Assembly: GCA_003158175.1 (NCBI GenBank)
Contig: PMHJ01000014.1
Span: forward strand, 55,865-119,864
Reading direction: 5' to 3'
DNA length: 64,000 bases
Source: Candidatus Cybelea septentrionalis
Lineage (GTDB): Bacteria > Vulcanimicrobiota > Vulcanimicrobiia > Vulcanimicrobiales > Vulcanimicrobiaceae
Part shown: one piece after another, positions 58,033-64,000 of the stretch
Numbering within the stretch: position 1 is the first letter of the stretch
Layout of the letters: every line of letters begins with the position of its first letter
Notes under the pieces: model-generated
The model's database searches: none
Seen by the model: the letters and a program-made list of their open reading frames with translations, nothing else
What the model was told of the DNA's origin: nothing
Translations under genes and position numbers: made by a program

Positions 58033-59019
58033 CTAGCCGCCTAATGCGGCGTCGGGACTCACCGCAACCGGCCACTGGCCGCCATTGGTCGAGAGCTTGT
58101 TGCTCAACGTCGTGCCGTTGGGATAGGCAACATCTTGAATAAGGAACGGGGTTCCGGCGTCGACGCTGACGTACAACGTTTTCTCGTTACCGCTGAGCGA
58201 AAGCTCGAACGGCGAACCGCTCGTTACGTCGATCTCTTTTGACGGCTCCGTTTGGCCGGCCGGAAAATAGTCGATCGCGCCACCGTAGATCACGATGAGG
58301 TTGCCCGAGCTGTCGACTTCGAGCGCGCCCGGATAGCCGGGGAGGCCGAGGTTCGTGCCCGAGCTGGATCCCGGAGCGAACTCTTCTACTTCGTCTCCCA
58401 CGGATGCGTACAGATTATCTTTGGCATCCGTCGCGAGGCTCTCGGGACTGGCCGACAACGGGATCGTCAGCGACGGAGAAGTTTTTCCGCGCGGATAGAC
58501 CGTAATCGTGTCATTGCCCACGTTGGCGCAGTAGACCGTACCCGCCGCGTCCACCGTGAGACCCGTGGGCGAAACGACGCCGGTGCTGATGGTCAAAAAC
58601 GGCGAAGTCTTCCCTGGCTTATACGCGGTTATCGTGTCGTTGCCGATGTTGGTGGCGTAGACGTTACCCTTTTTGTCGACGAAGAGACGCTCGGGGTTGG
58701 AAAGGCCCGTGGTAATCTGGCCTTTCTCCTTTCCATTAACGCCCTTGGACGAGTAGATCGTGATCGTGTTGGTGTTGTAATCGCCCCAGTAGATCAGATT
58801 CTTGCCCTTCTTGGCATCGGGAGAGAGCCAACCGCGGGTTTTTGCGGGGAGCTGACGCGTGGCCACGCCATGACCGTTCGCCAGCGCCCGGTAATCACTC
58901 GCTGGATTACTCGCTGGATTAGCAGTAGGCACTCCCGAGTTCGAGCAACCAGCGGCGAGGGCGCCAAATATCGATATCGTTGCCGCGCGACGAGCAAACG
59001 AAGCACTACGATGCAACAT
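58033..59019 (-). CDS. NHL-repeat beta-propeller lipoprotein
   Basis: ATG 59019 with AAGGAG 6 bases upstream. Lipobox FGALAAGC (about residue 23), then a linker and about six repeats (PERLFVDKKGNVYATNIGND, PTGLTVDAAGTVYCANVGND, GSSSGTNLGLPGYPGALEVD). 328 residues. Close relative of the proteins at 11860 and 50289, with the same ITVYKPGKTSPFLTIST-type motif. Preceded by a structured leader (59044-59146). Confidence 0.85.
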   Translation of the reverse strand: MLHRSASFARRAATISIFGALAAGCSNSGVPTANPASNPASDYRALANGHGVATRQLPAKTRGWLSPDAKKGKNLIYWGDYNTNTITIYSSKGVNGKEKGQITTGLSNPERLFVDKKGNVYATNIGNDTITAYKPGKTSPFLTISTGVVSPTGLTVDAAGTVYCANVGNDTITVYPRGKTSPSLTIPLSASPESLATDAKDNLYASVGDEVEEFAPGSSSGTNLGLPGYPGALEVDSSGNLIVIYGGAIDYFPAGQTEPSKEIDVTSGSPFELSLSGNEKTLYVSVDAGTPFLIQDVAYPNGTTLSNKLSTNGGQWPVAVSPDAALGG

Positions 59020-59043
59020 CTTATTCTCCTTAGGAAACGGGTC

Positions 59044-59146
59044 GTGCGCCGTTCCCTGCAGCATCTAGCCGGACCTTTAGGCCCGGCCAACTCGCCGCGC
59101 ACTTGCCCAGGGCCGCCAGCCCCGCGCCGCCAATCTTGACGGGGCT
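59044..59146 (-). promoter_or_regulatory. Structured 5' leader of the NHL lipoprotein gene, possible novel RNA element
   Basis: In minus-strand reading: a 7-bp hairpin (AGCCCCG/CGGGGCT, 59146-59118), then a long-range stem GTGCGC/GCGCAC (59102-59097 with 59049-59044). The stem encloses a second hairpin (CCGG.CCT with AGG.CCGG, 59086-59069) and a CTGCAG. The Shine-Dalgarno and ATG 59019 follow 20 to 25 bases later. It resembles a riboswitch-like fold, but I cannot match it to a known class. It could also belong to the plus-strand gene at 59186. Confidence 0.4.
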
Positions 59147-59185
59147 CTGCATTGTCGCTTACGACCTCTTAGAAAGGTCTCTATC

Positions 59186-59575
59186 ATGAATCGTTTCCTT
59201 ATCCCCGGCGTCACCCTAGCTGTCGCGCTGGCGGGCCCCGCTTCCGCCGGAAGCTACTACCGAGATCTCGCGCCGGCTGCCTCGACACCCGTGGGAGGCA
59301 TCGTACGCGGAAACGGAACGGTCGAACGTGGTCGCGGTTTTACCGTTGAACGCGAAGAGTCCGGTCACTACAGAATCACCTTTGACAAAGGAGTCTTTCC
59401 AACGGGATGCGCGGCAGTCGTCGTCAACGGAGAAGTCTCCGGACCGGTTCTGAGCACGGCCGTTGCCATCAACTGCCATAACGTTGGCCCGCCCATCGTC
59501 GAAGTGCACCTCTTCGACCCCAGCAACGGCGGCCGGGTCGACGCGAGCTTTCAGTTCGTAGCGGTCGGCGTGTGA
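59186..59575 (+). CDS. Small secreted protein with a C1q/lectin-like beta domain
   Basis: 129 residues, Sec signal (IPGVTLAVALAGPASA). The mature part begins SYYRDLAPAASTPVGG and has GRGFTVEREESGHYRITFDK and VFPTGCAAVVVNG, a beta-sandwich pattern like short secreted C1q-like or phage-tail-fibre-like domains. ATG 59186; the likely Shine-Dalgarno GAAAGG (59172-59177) lies partly inside a small hairpin (GACCT/AGGTC). Function unknown. Confidence 0.72.
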   Translation: MNRFLIPGVTLAVALAGPASAGSYYRDLAPAASTPVGGIVRGNGTVERGRGFTVEREESGHYRITFDKGVFPTGCAAVVVNGEVSGPVLSTAVAINCHNVGPPIVEVHLFDPSNGGRVDASFQFVAVGV

Positions 59576-59626
59576 CGGACCGGTGAGCCCCGTCGTTATT
59601 GAGCTTTTGGCCACCATCCGTAGACG

Positions 59627-60493
59627 ATGAGGGACACGGTCCAGCGGAACTTCTATTTCCTCGCTCGCCGTTTCGTAGCAGGTGAGAGTGTCGCCGACGC
59701 GATTGCGGCCGTGCGCGCGCTCAACGGTGAAGGGATGTCGGCGACGCTCGACTTTCTGGGTGAAGACGTCCACGTTGCCGACGCGGCACGCCGCACGCGA
59801 GACGCCTACGAAGAGACGCTCGACGCGATCGCGCAAAGCGGCGTCGATTCGAACGTTTCCGTCAAACTGACGGCGATGGGCCTACTCTTTGACGAACAGT
59901 TTGCGTTAGACAACCTCGTTGCAATCCTGGATCGCGCGGCGCGCAATCGCGATCCGTTCGTGCGTATCGATATGGAGGGTTCCGCGGTCGTCGAGGCCAC
60001 GCTGCGCGTTTTCCAGCGGGCCTTCGCGGCACACCCGAACGTCGGCCCCGTGCTGCAGTCCTACTTGAAGCGCACGCCCGCCGACGTCGAGAACGCGATT
60101 GCGCTGCGCGCTCGGGTGCGGCTGGTCAAGGGCGCATATAACGAGAGCCCCGACATCGCTTACAAGTCGATGCCGAGGATCCGCACGCAGTACTTGGAGC
60201 AGGCGCGGCGGCTCTTATTGCATGGAAACTATCCGGGCATCGCAACGCACGATCGCCGTCTGATTGCCGCAATCAAGGAGTTTGTTACTTCCGAACGGAT
60301 CCCACGCGAGAACTTCGAGTTCCAAATGCTTTACGGCTCTCGTCCGAGCGTGCAGCGGGAACTCGTCGCGCAAGGATACCGCGTGCGCATTTACGTCCCG
60401 TTCGGAACCCACTGGGCGGGCTATTTCTACCGGCGCGTCTCGGAACGGCGCGAGAACGCGCTGTTTGCAATCTCCTCCATCTTCTCACGCTGA
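59627..60493 (+). CDS. Proline dehydrogenase
   Basis: FAD-dependent oxidation of proline to pyrroline-5-carboxylate. Barrel with VSVKLTAMGLLFD, IDMEGSAVVEATLRVFQ, RVRLVKGAYNE, EFQMLYGSRP, and YVPFGTHWAGYFYRRVSERRENA, which carries the substrate-binding Arg residues. 288 residues: a monofunctional short-type ProDH without the P5C dehydrogenase half of PutA. Followed by a repeat copy and dtd. Confidence 0.94.
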   Translation: MRDTVQRNFYFLARRFVAGESVADAIAAVRALNGEGMSATLDFLGEDVHVADAARRTRDAYEETLDAIAQSGVDSNVSVKLTAMGLLFDEQFALDNLVAILDRAARNRDPFVRIDMEGSAVVEATLRVFQRAFAAHPNVGPVLQSYLKRTPADVENAIALRARVRLVKGAYNESPDIAYKSMPRIRTQYLEQARRLLLHGNYPGIATHDRRLIAAIKEFVTSERIPRENFEFQMLYGSRPSVQRELVAQGYRVRIYVPFGTHWAGYFYRRVSERRENALFAISSIFSR

Positions 60494-60497
60494 CCCG

Positions 60498-60519
60498 GTC
60501 ATCCTGAGCCCGTAGAAGT
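60498..60519 (+). repeat. Dispersed repeat copy 5 at the dtd start
   Basis: TCATCCTGAGCCCGTAGAAG; the GTG start of dtd (60518) directly follows. The second half is degenerate (GTAGAAG for GTCGAAG). Confidence 0.65.
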
Positions 60520-60967
60520 GCGCGCCGTCGTTCAAAGAGTCAGCCGCGCTTGCGTGCGTGTAGCCGATCGCAACGTGGGCGAAATTGGCGCCGGCCTACT
60601 GGTGCTCGTCAGCGTCGGCACCGACGACGACGAACGCGACGTCCGTTCGATGGCCGAAAAGGTCGCCCAGTTGCGGATTTTTCCCGATACCGCCGGATTG
60701 ATGAATCGCTCGCTGCAGGATGCCGACGGGGCGCTCCTGCTGGTTTCCCAGTTCACGTTGCACGGCGACGTCCGGCGGGGGCGGCGGCCTTCATTCGTAG
60801 CCGCCGCGCCGCCGGAGCGAGCGCGCAGCCTTTACGAACTGCTGGGGAGGGCGCTAGCGTCGCTCGGAGTCCAGGTGGCCTACGGCGAGTTCGGCGCCCA
60901 CATGGCTGTCGAGCTGGTCAACGACGGTCCGGTTACGATCCTCATAGACACAAAAAGGCTCTTCTAA
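60518..60967 (+). CDS. dtd: D-aminoacyl-tRNA deacylase
   Basis: Hydrolyses D-amino acids from tRNA. Seen: MRAVVQRVSRACVRVADR, GLLVLVSVGTDDDERD, the catalytic SQFTLHGDVRRGRRPSF, and NDGPVTILIDT (the cross-subunit GP dipeptide). 149 residues. GTG 60518 sits at the end of a repeat copy with no good Shine-Dalgarno. A 6-bp hairpin (AGCAGG/CCTGCT, 60971-60987) follows the stop. Confidence 0.95.
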   Translation: MRAVVQRVSRACVRVADRNVGEIGAGLLVLVSVGTDDDERDVRSMAEKVAQLRIFPDTAGLMNRSLQDADGALLLVSQFTLHGDVRRGRRPSFVAAAPPERARSLYELLGRALASLGVQVAYGEFGAHMAVELVNDGPVTILIDTKRLF

Positions 60968-61027
60968 CCAAGCAGGAGCTCCCTGCTGGAGCGCGCTCGT
61001 ACTGCACGCTCTCATCGAGCCCCAACC

Positions 61028-61056
61028 TTGGCGTCAAACTTTTCTCCCAATAATGA
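61028..61056 (+). promoter_or_regulatory. Candidate promoter for the KGG protein gene
   Basis: TTGGCG (61028-61033), 17-base spacer, TAATGA (61051-61056). Placed about 70 bases before the KGG start. A GCCGCC/GGCGGC hairpin (61081-61099) lies in the resulting leader. Sequence match only. Confidence 0.4.
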
Positions 61057-61124
61057 CGTTGTAGTAGTTAGAAAGAGTTTGCCGCCCTTGCTTGGCGGCA
61101 GACGGACAGGTGAACATCAAAATC

Positions 61125-61454
61125 ATGGCAGAGAACAAGGAACAGAAGGTCCGCACCGGCGGAATGTCCGTCCGCGAGGCCGGGCAGAAAGGCGGCGAGA
61201 CCGTTAAGAACAAATACGGCGCCCAGTTTTACGAGCAGATCGGACGCAAGGGCGGCCTAGCCACGAAACTCGCACACGGCCACGAATTCTACGAGCAGAT
61301 CGGTAAGAAGGGTGGCAAGAAGGGCGGCGAAGCCACGCGAGACCGCTATGGGCCCAACTTCTACGAACGCATCGGACAAAAAGGTGGGCAAAAAGTCAAA
61401 CAGCTCATCGAAGAAGGCAAGCGCGCCGCAAAAGCTCAGAAGCGCGCGAGCTAG
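61125..61454 (+). CDS. KGG-repeat stress protein
   Basis: 109 residues of hydrophilic repeats of about 20 residues built around GxKGG: VREAGQKGGETVKNKYG, FYEQIGRKGGLATKLAHG, FYEQIGKKGGKKGGEAT, FYERIGQKGGQKVKQL. This is the con-10/GsiB (KGG) family of desiccation and general-stress proteins, which are intrinsically disordered. ATG 61125; the Shine-Dalgarno is weak (ACAGGTG). It stands in front of two secreted proteins. Confidence 0.9.
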   Translation: MAENKEQKVRTGGMSVREAGQKGGETVKNKYGAQFYEQIGRKGGLATKLAHGHEFYEQIGKKGGKKGGEATRDRYGPNFYERIGQKGGQKVKQLIEEGKRAAKAQKRAS

Positions 61455-61470
61455 GTTATCCCGGCTTGGG

Positions 61471-62229
61471 ATACGCCTAAGCCTTTTCGTCTTTGCAGTC
61501 GTCGCGATCGGCGCGGGAAGCGTAGGGGCTTATCCAATGCCTCTTAGGCCCATGCCGAAACCGTCGCCGAGTCCGACGGCTCCCCCGACAAACGCCTTGC
61601 CTTTCGACTCGACGTTGCTCTTCGTATTGGACGACCCCATCTCGTCGAAGTCATCGAAGCCGGGCGAAAACGTGCGCGTTCACCTCAAAAGCGCGATCGT
61701 CGTCAACGGCCGGATCGTTGCGCCGGCGGGCGCCCCCGGTCAAATCCGCGTCGTGGCCGTATCGGGATCGAACATCGAGGACAAGTACGGCTTCGTGGAC
61801 ATTTTCTTCGAACCGCTCGGATTGCCCGATGGTAGCGTCTTGCCGCTGCGCGCTCCGGTGGCACGTCTCGAGCCGCGCGATTCGGCCGGACACGAAAGCA
61901 CGGTCGAGGCCGAGGACACCGTAGGCGACATCTTTGTGCCGTACTACACCTTATGGCAGATCTTCCGCCCTGGGAAGAATTTCGTGCTGAGCCCTGGCTC
62001 CGAACTTCCGGCTCGAACCGCAGCGACGATCACCTCCCAAGCCAATGGAACGATCGCGATCGTCACGCCGCGCCCGTTGCCGCAGAGTTCCGAGGTTCCC
62101 GATGCGACCTTTCCTCTTTCGCCGCTAGCGACGCCACTCCCAACGGAGGTCCCCATTCCGAAGGTCAGGTACACACCGTCACCGTCTCCTTCGCCCTCGC
62201 CAATCGCGACGACGACGCCAACGCCTTAA
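61471..62229 (+). CDS. Secreted protein with Pro/Ser/Thr-rich ends (unusual start)
   Basis: About 252 residues: signal peptide (LSLFVFAVVAIGAGSVGA), a Pro-rich linker, a beta-rich central domain (LDDPISSKSSKPGENVRVHL, IVAPAGAPGQIRVVAVSG, GFVDIFFEPLGLPDGSVLPL), and a Pro/Ser/Thr-rich tail. No ATG, GTG or TTG lies between the KGG stop (61454) and the signal peptide; ATA 61471 or a nearby unusual codon must be used, or translation is coupled from the KGG gene in another way. The longer open frame reads the KGG gene in a wrong frame. Function unknown. Confidence 0.65.
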   Translation: MRLSLFVFAVVAIGAGSVGAYPMPLRPMPKPSPSPTAPPTNALPFDSTLLFVLDDPISSKSSKPGENVRVHLKSAIVVNGRIVAPAGAPGQIRVVAVSGSNIEDKYGFVDIFFEPLGLPDGSVLPLRAPVARLEPRDSAGHESTVEAEDTVGDIFVPYYTLWQIFRPGKNFVLSPGSELPARTAATITSQANGTIAIVTPRPLPQSSEVPDATFPLSPLATPLPTEVPIPKVRYTPSPSPSPSPIATTTPTP

Positions 62230-62290
62230 GAAGCACGATGTTTTTGGCCGCACTTCGGGAAAAGAGGCCCGAGAAAGTGAGGTTCTGCTC

Positions 62291-62965
62291 GTGTTGATTC
62301 GCCTAACCTGTGCGCTTGCAGCCGTCGCGCTGACCACGATCCCCGGCTTAGCCGCTACGCCGTCACCCGGCCCGTCGCTCTCGCCCGTGCCCCAGGGCAC
62401 CGAGGTGGCCTTCGTCCAGATGATTCAAAAAGATCTGACGGCTCGGTTCCCAACGCCGGCGGATGCCCTGAAGGCCGGCTATTTCCGGTACACCAACGAA
62501 GACGAAGACGGCGCGATCAGCTACACCAACCTGCAGTGGCAGAGCGGAAATCCTAAGGCACCGAGCCAGCTCTGGTACGACGTGCACGGGAACTTACTCG
62601 GCGCCGATTTCTCGGTGCTGCAGAGCGGCTCGCCGGCGCCGCCACAAGTCTGGGGCGTCAACTACCGCCGTTGGATCTCCTTTCGCGAGCACGTCCACTA
62701 CGTTCTCGCCGGCCCGAACGGTACGGAGACTTACGGTGCGACCAGTGTGAAGAAGTTCGCCGCAGCTGGCGGCAACGTCGATAATCCGCAGCCCGAGACG
62801 GTCGTCAAGATGGGCAAAGCCAAGGACGTCGCCGCCGTGACGCACGTCTTCCTCTTCCCTTCCATCTGGGATCTCATCGTCTGGATTAAACCGAATCCCA
62901 GCGGTGCGTTCGCTGACAAGAACCCAGACGTCATTCCCAGCGCCAACGCCGAAAAACCCGACTAG
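62291..62965 (+). CDS. Secreted protein of unknown function
   Basis: 224 residues, GTG 62291 (GAGG about 9 bases upstream). Sec signal (LTCALAAVALTTIPGLAA), a Pro/Ser linker, then a domain with FVQMIQKDLTARFPTPADALKAGYFRY, ISYTNLQWQSGNPKAPSQLWYD, and a late IWDLIVWIKPNPSGAFADKN. I do not recognise a named family. Same strand as the KGG and preceding secreted genes, probably one unit. Confidence 0.75.
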   Translation: MLIRLTCALAAVALTTIPGLAATPSPGPSLSPVPQGTEVAFVQMIQKDLTARFPTPADALKAGYFRYTNEDEDGAISYTNLQWQSGNPKAPSQLWYDVHGNLLGADFSVLQSGSPAPPQVWGVNYRRWISFREHVHYVLAGPNGTETYGATSVKKFAAAGGNVDNPQPETVVKMGKAKDVAAVTHVFLFPSIWDLIVWIKPNPSGAFADKNPDVIPSANAEKPD

Positions 62966-62983
62966 GGAACGCCGAGCGTCGTT

Positions 62984-63073
62984 GTCATCCTGAGCGTGGT
63001 CGAAGAATTGTCATCCGGAGCGCAGTGGAGGGTGACCAAGCGATCACGCCTCCCGATGCGCTCAGGATGACAA
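62984..63073. repeat. Dispersed repeat copy 6, paired inverted copies
   Basis: TTGTCATCCTGAGCG at the left and CGCTCAGGATGACAAA at the right can pair over about 15 bases across roughly 60 bases, giving a long hairpin between two convergent genes (secreted protein and S53 peptidase). It could serve as a bidirectional terminator. The left half continues GTGGTCGAAGAATTGTCATC. Confidence 0.8.
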
Positions 63074-63078
63074 ATGCG

Positions 63079-64000
63079 TCAGTAAGCGCGTATACCGTTT
63101 GGCGAGCCCCAGCCGCCTGGACCTGAATAGTATTTTTTGTACCTGCCGCCACCGCAGAGGTAGCCACAACTGCTGGCACCGCCGCCGGTGGGATGATTGA
63201 AATATTTCTTGTGCTGTTTGCGCGTCAACGTCCAGAAGTTCTTGCCGCCATTCTCGCCGGTCGCGTTACCAGCAAGGCCGATAACGCCGGCGGTGAATGG
63301 TGAGGCTACGCTGGTGCCGCACACGTCGCCCCAGCCGCCGTAAATGGCGCTGTACACAGCAACGCCCGGCGAGCAGCCGGCCTCTGACGAGACGTCACCG
63401 ACGGTTCGGTACGAGCAGTCCGGATCGTGCTGCCATGAGGGCTTCTTGACGGTTGAGCAACCGCCGCCGGCGCCATCCCAGATCGATTCGGAGTACTTTG
63501 AACCGCTTACGGCAAGCTGAGTGCCGCCGACCGCGATGACGCTGGCGAGCACCGCAGGGGCGCCGATCTGGCCATACCCGGCGTCGCCGGTTGCGGCAAG
63601 ATACGCGATCCCCGGCGTGTCAAAGTAGTTTGAGAAGTTCGAGTCGCCGCAGTCGTCGCTGCCGTAGCAGCCCCAGCTATTGCTCAGCATCGTCGCGCCT
63701 AGGGTGACGGCTTCGGCCTCTGCGGCTTCTAAGTCGCTCGTGTTTGAGCTGCTCGCTTCCATCAGAAACACGGTGCATTTCGGACATGAGGCAGAGACCA
63801 TCTCGATGTCGAGGTCCGTCTCCACGCACCAGCCGAAGTTTTCGCAACTCGGAGGATAGTTGCTCTGCTGTCCCTCCTCGTTGTATTTCACCATCGTGCC
63901 CGTTCCGAGCTTGTATTGGCTACGGTACGTCGCGAACGTTGTGGCGGCGTCGGCGTCATCGCCGGCCTCGATGACGGCGACGATCTGTCCCGATCCTTTT
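63079..64000 (-). CDS. S53 (sedolisin-type) serine-carboxyl peptidase, 5' end outside window
   Basis: The frame continues to the right edge: GSGQIVAVIEAGDDADAATTF leads to the Glu-Asp catalytic pair in ETDLDIEMVSASCPKC, the oxyanion Asp region AATGDAGYGQIGAP, and the Ser nucleophile in VCGTSVASPFTAGVIG (family SGTSxxxP). The mature domain then ends with Gly/Tyr-rich GRYKKYYSGPGGWGSPNG. Secreted acidic peptidase likely; the prodomain and signal are not in the window. 306 residues present. Confidence 0.88.
   Translation of the reverse strand, partial: KGSGQIVAVIEAGDDADAATTFATYRSQYKLGTGTMVKYNEEGQQSNYPPSCENFGWCVETDLDIEMVSASCPKCTVFLMEASSSNTSDLEAAEAEAVTLGATMLSNSWGCYGSDDCGDSNFSNYFDTPGIAYLAATGDAGYGQIGAPAVLASVIAVGGTQLAVSGSKYSESIWDGAGGGCSTVKKPSWQHDPDCSYRTVGDVSSEAGCSPGVAVYSAIYGGWGDVCGTSVASPFTAGVIGLAGNATGENGGKNFWTLTRKQHKKYFNHPTGGGASSCGYLCGGGRYKKYYSGPGGWGSPNGIRAY

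Noticed and set aside
1..64000. CRISPR arrays, insertion sequences, prophage or plasmid origin
   Set aside because: No direct repeats with spacers, transposase or integrase motifs, or iteron clusters were found by reading.

Overview
The window is G+C-rich DNA from a diderm (Gram-negative type) bacterium. The cell envelope is indicated by a TonB-dependent receptor, an RND pump, many lipoproteins and a Tat-type signal. Densely packed operons, futalosine-route menaquinone genes, numerous secreted beta-propeller lipoproteins (NHL, YncE-like and GloVer types), KGG stress-protein repeats and an S53 peptidase together resemble uncultured soil lineages such as Candidatus Eremiobacterota (WPS-2). That placement is inference from gene content only. 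No phage, insertion sequence, plasmid origin or CRISPR array was seen.

Layout. 1-304: start of a secreted protein running off the left edge. 383-4744: 2-oxoacid dehydrogenase operon with two tandem E1-alpha genes, one E1-beta and E2. 4750-8374: queD, queE, mqnB, mqnD and a NamZ-type muramidase, all overlapping or touching. 8387-15098 (minus): TonB-dependent receptor, membrane protein, NHL lipoprotein, phosphoesterase and glycine-rich lipoprotein. 15288-16916: YdeI-like protein, tyrA and aroH. 17035-19640: glcD-glcE. 19637-23171: trxB, an HTH-metallo-beta-lactamase fusion, and a DUF3311/sodium symporter pair. 23366-30813: a lipoprotein followed by a seven-gene minus-strand operon. That operon holds a beta-propeller/phosphoesterase, a dimethylargininase-like protein lacking its catalytic Cys and His, a metallophosphoesterase, an ABC-2 exporter and two secreted proteins. 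30825-32418: type III polyketide synthase plus ICMT-like methyltransferase, as in alkylpyrone/alkylresorcinol operons. 32453-34960: aspartyl protease-PDZ protein and a small secreted protein. 34978-47327 (minus): malic enzyme, tldE, tldD, PBP4, M1 aminopeptidase, SDR and an RND pump with extra membrane helices. 47572-51400: small accessory genes and tRNA-Leu(GAG). 51432-57208 (minus): mntP, kamB-like, kamC-like, kce, dppB, dppC, a piece of a lysine-fermentation locus. 57247-64000: lone ModB-type permease, NHL lipoprotein with a structured leader, proline dehydrogenase, dtd, KGG protein, secreted proteins and a partial S53 peptidase.

Two themes cross the window. First, a short dispersed repeat (core TCATCCTGAGC..GTCGAAGGA) lies at or next to gene starts in four of six places, and in one case supplies the ribosome-binding site and start codon. 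Second, several well-conserved proteins appear to start at codons other than ATG/GTG/TTG (CTG, ATT, ATA). The clearest is an ATT start at 51302, behind a strong Shine-Dalgarno and in front of a complete lipoprotein signal. Start sites here should therefore be treated with care. The most unusual gene content is the pair of overlapping predicted pseudoenzymes at 27692-30813 and the orphan reactivase pair kamBC next to kce.
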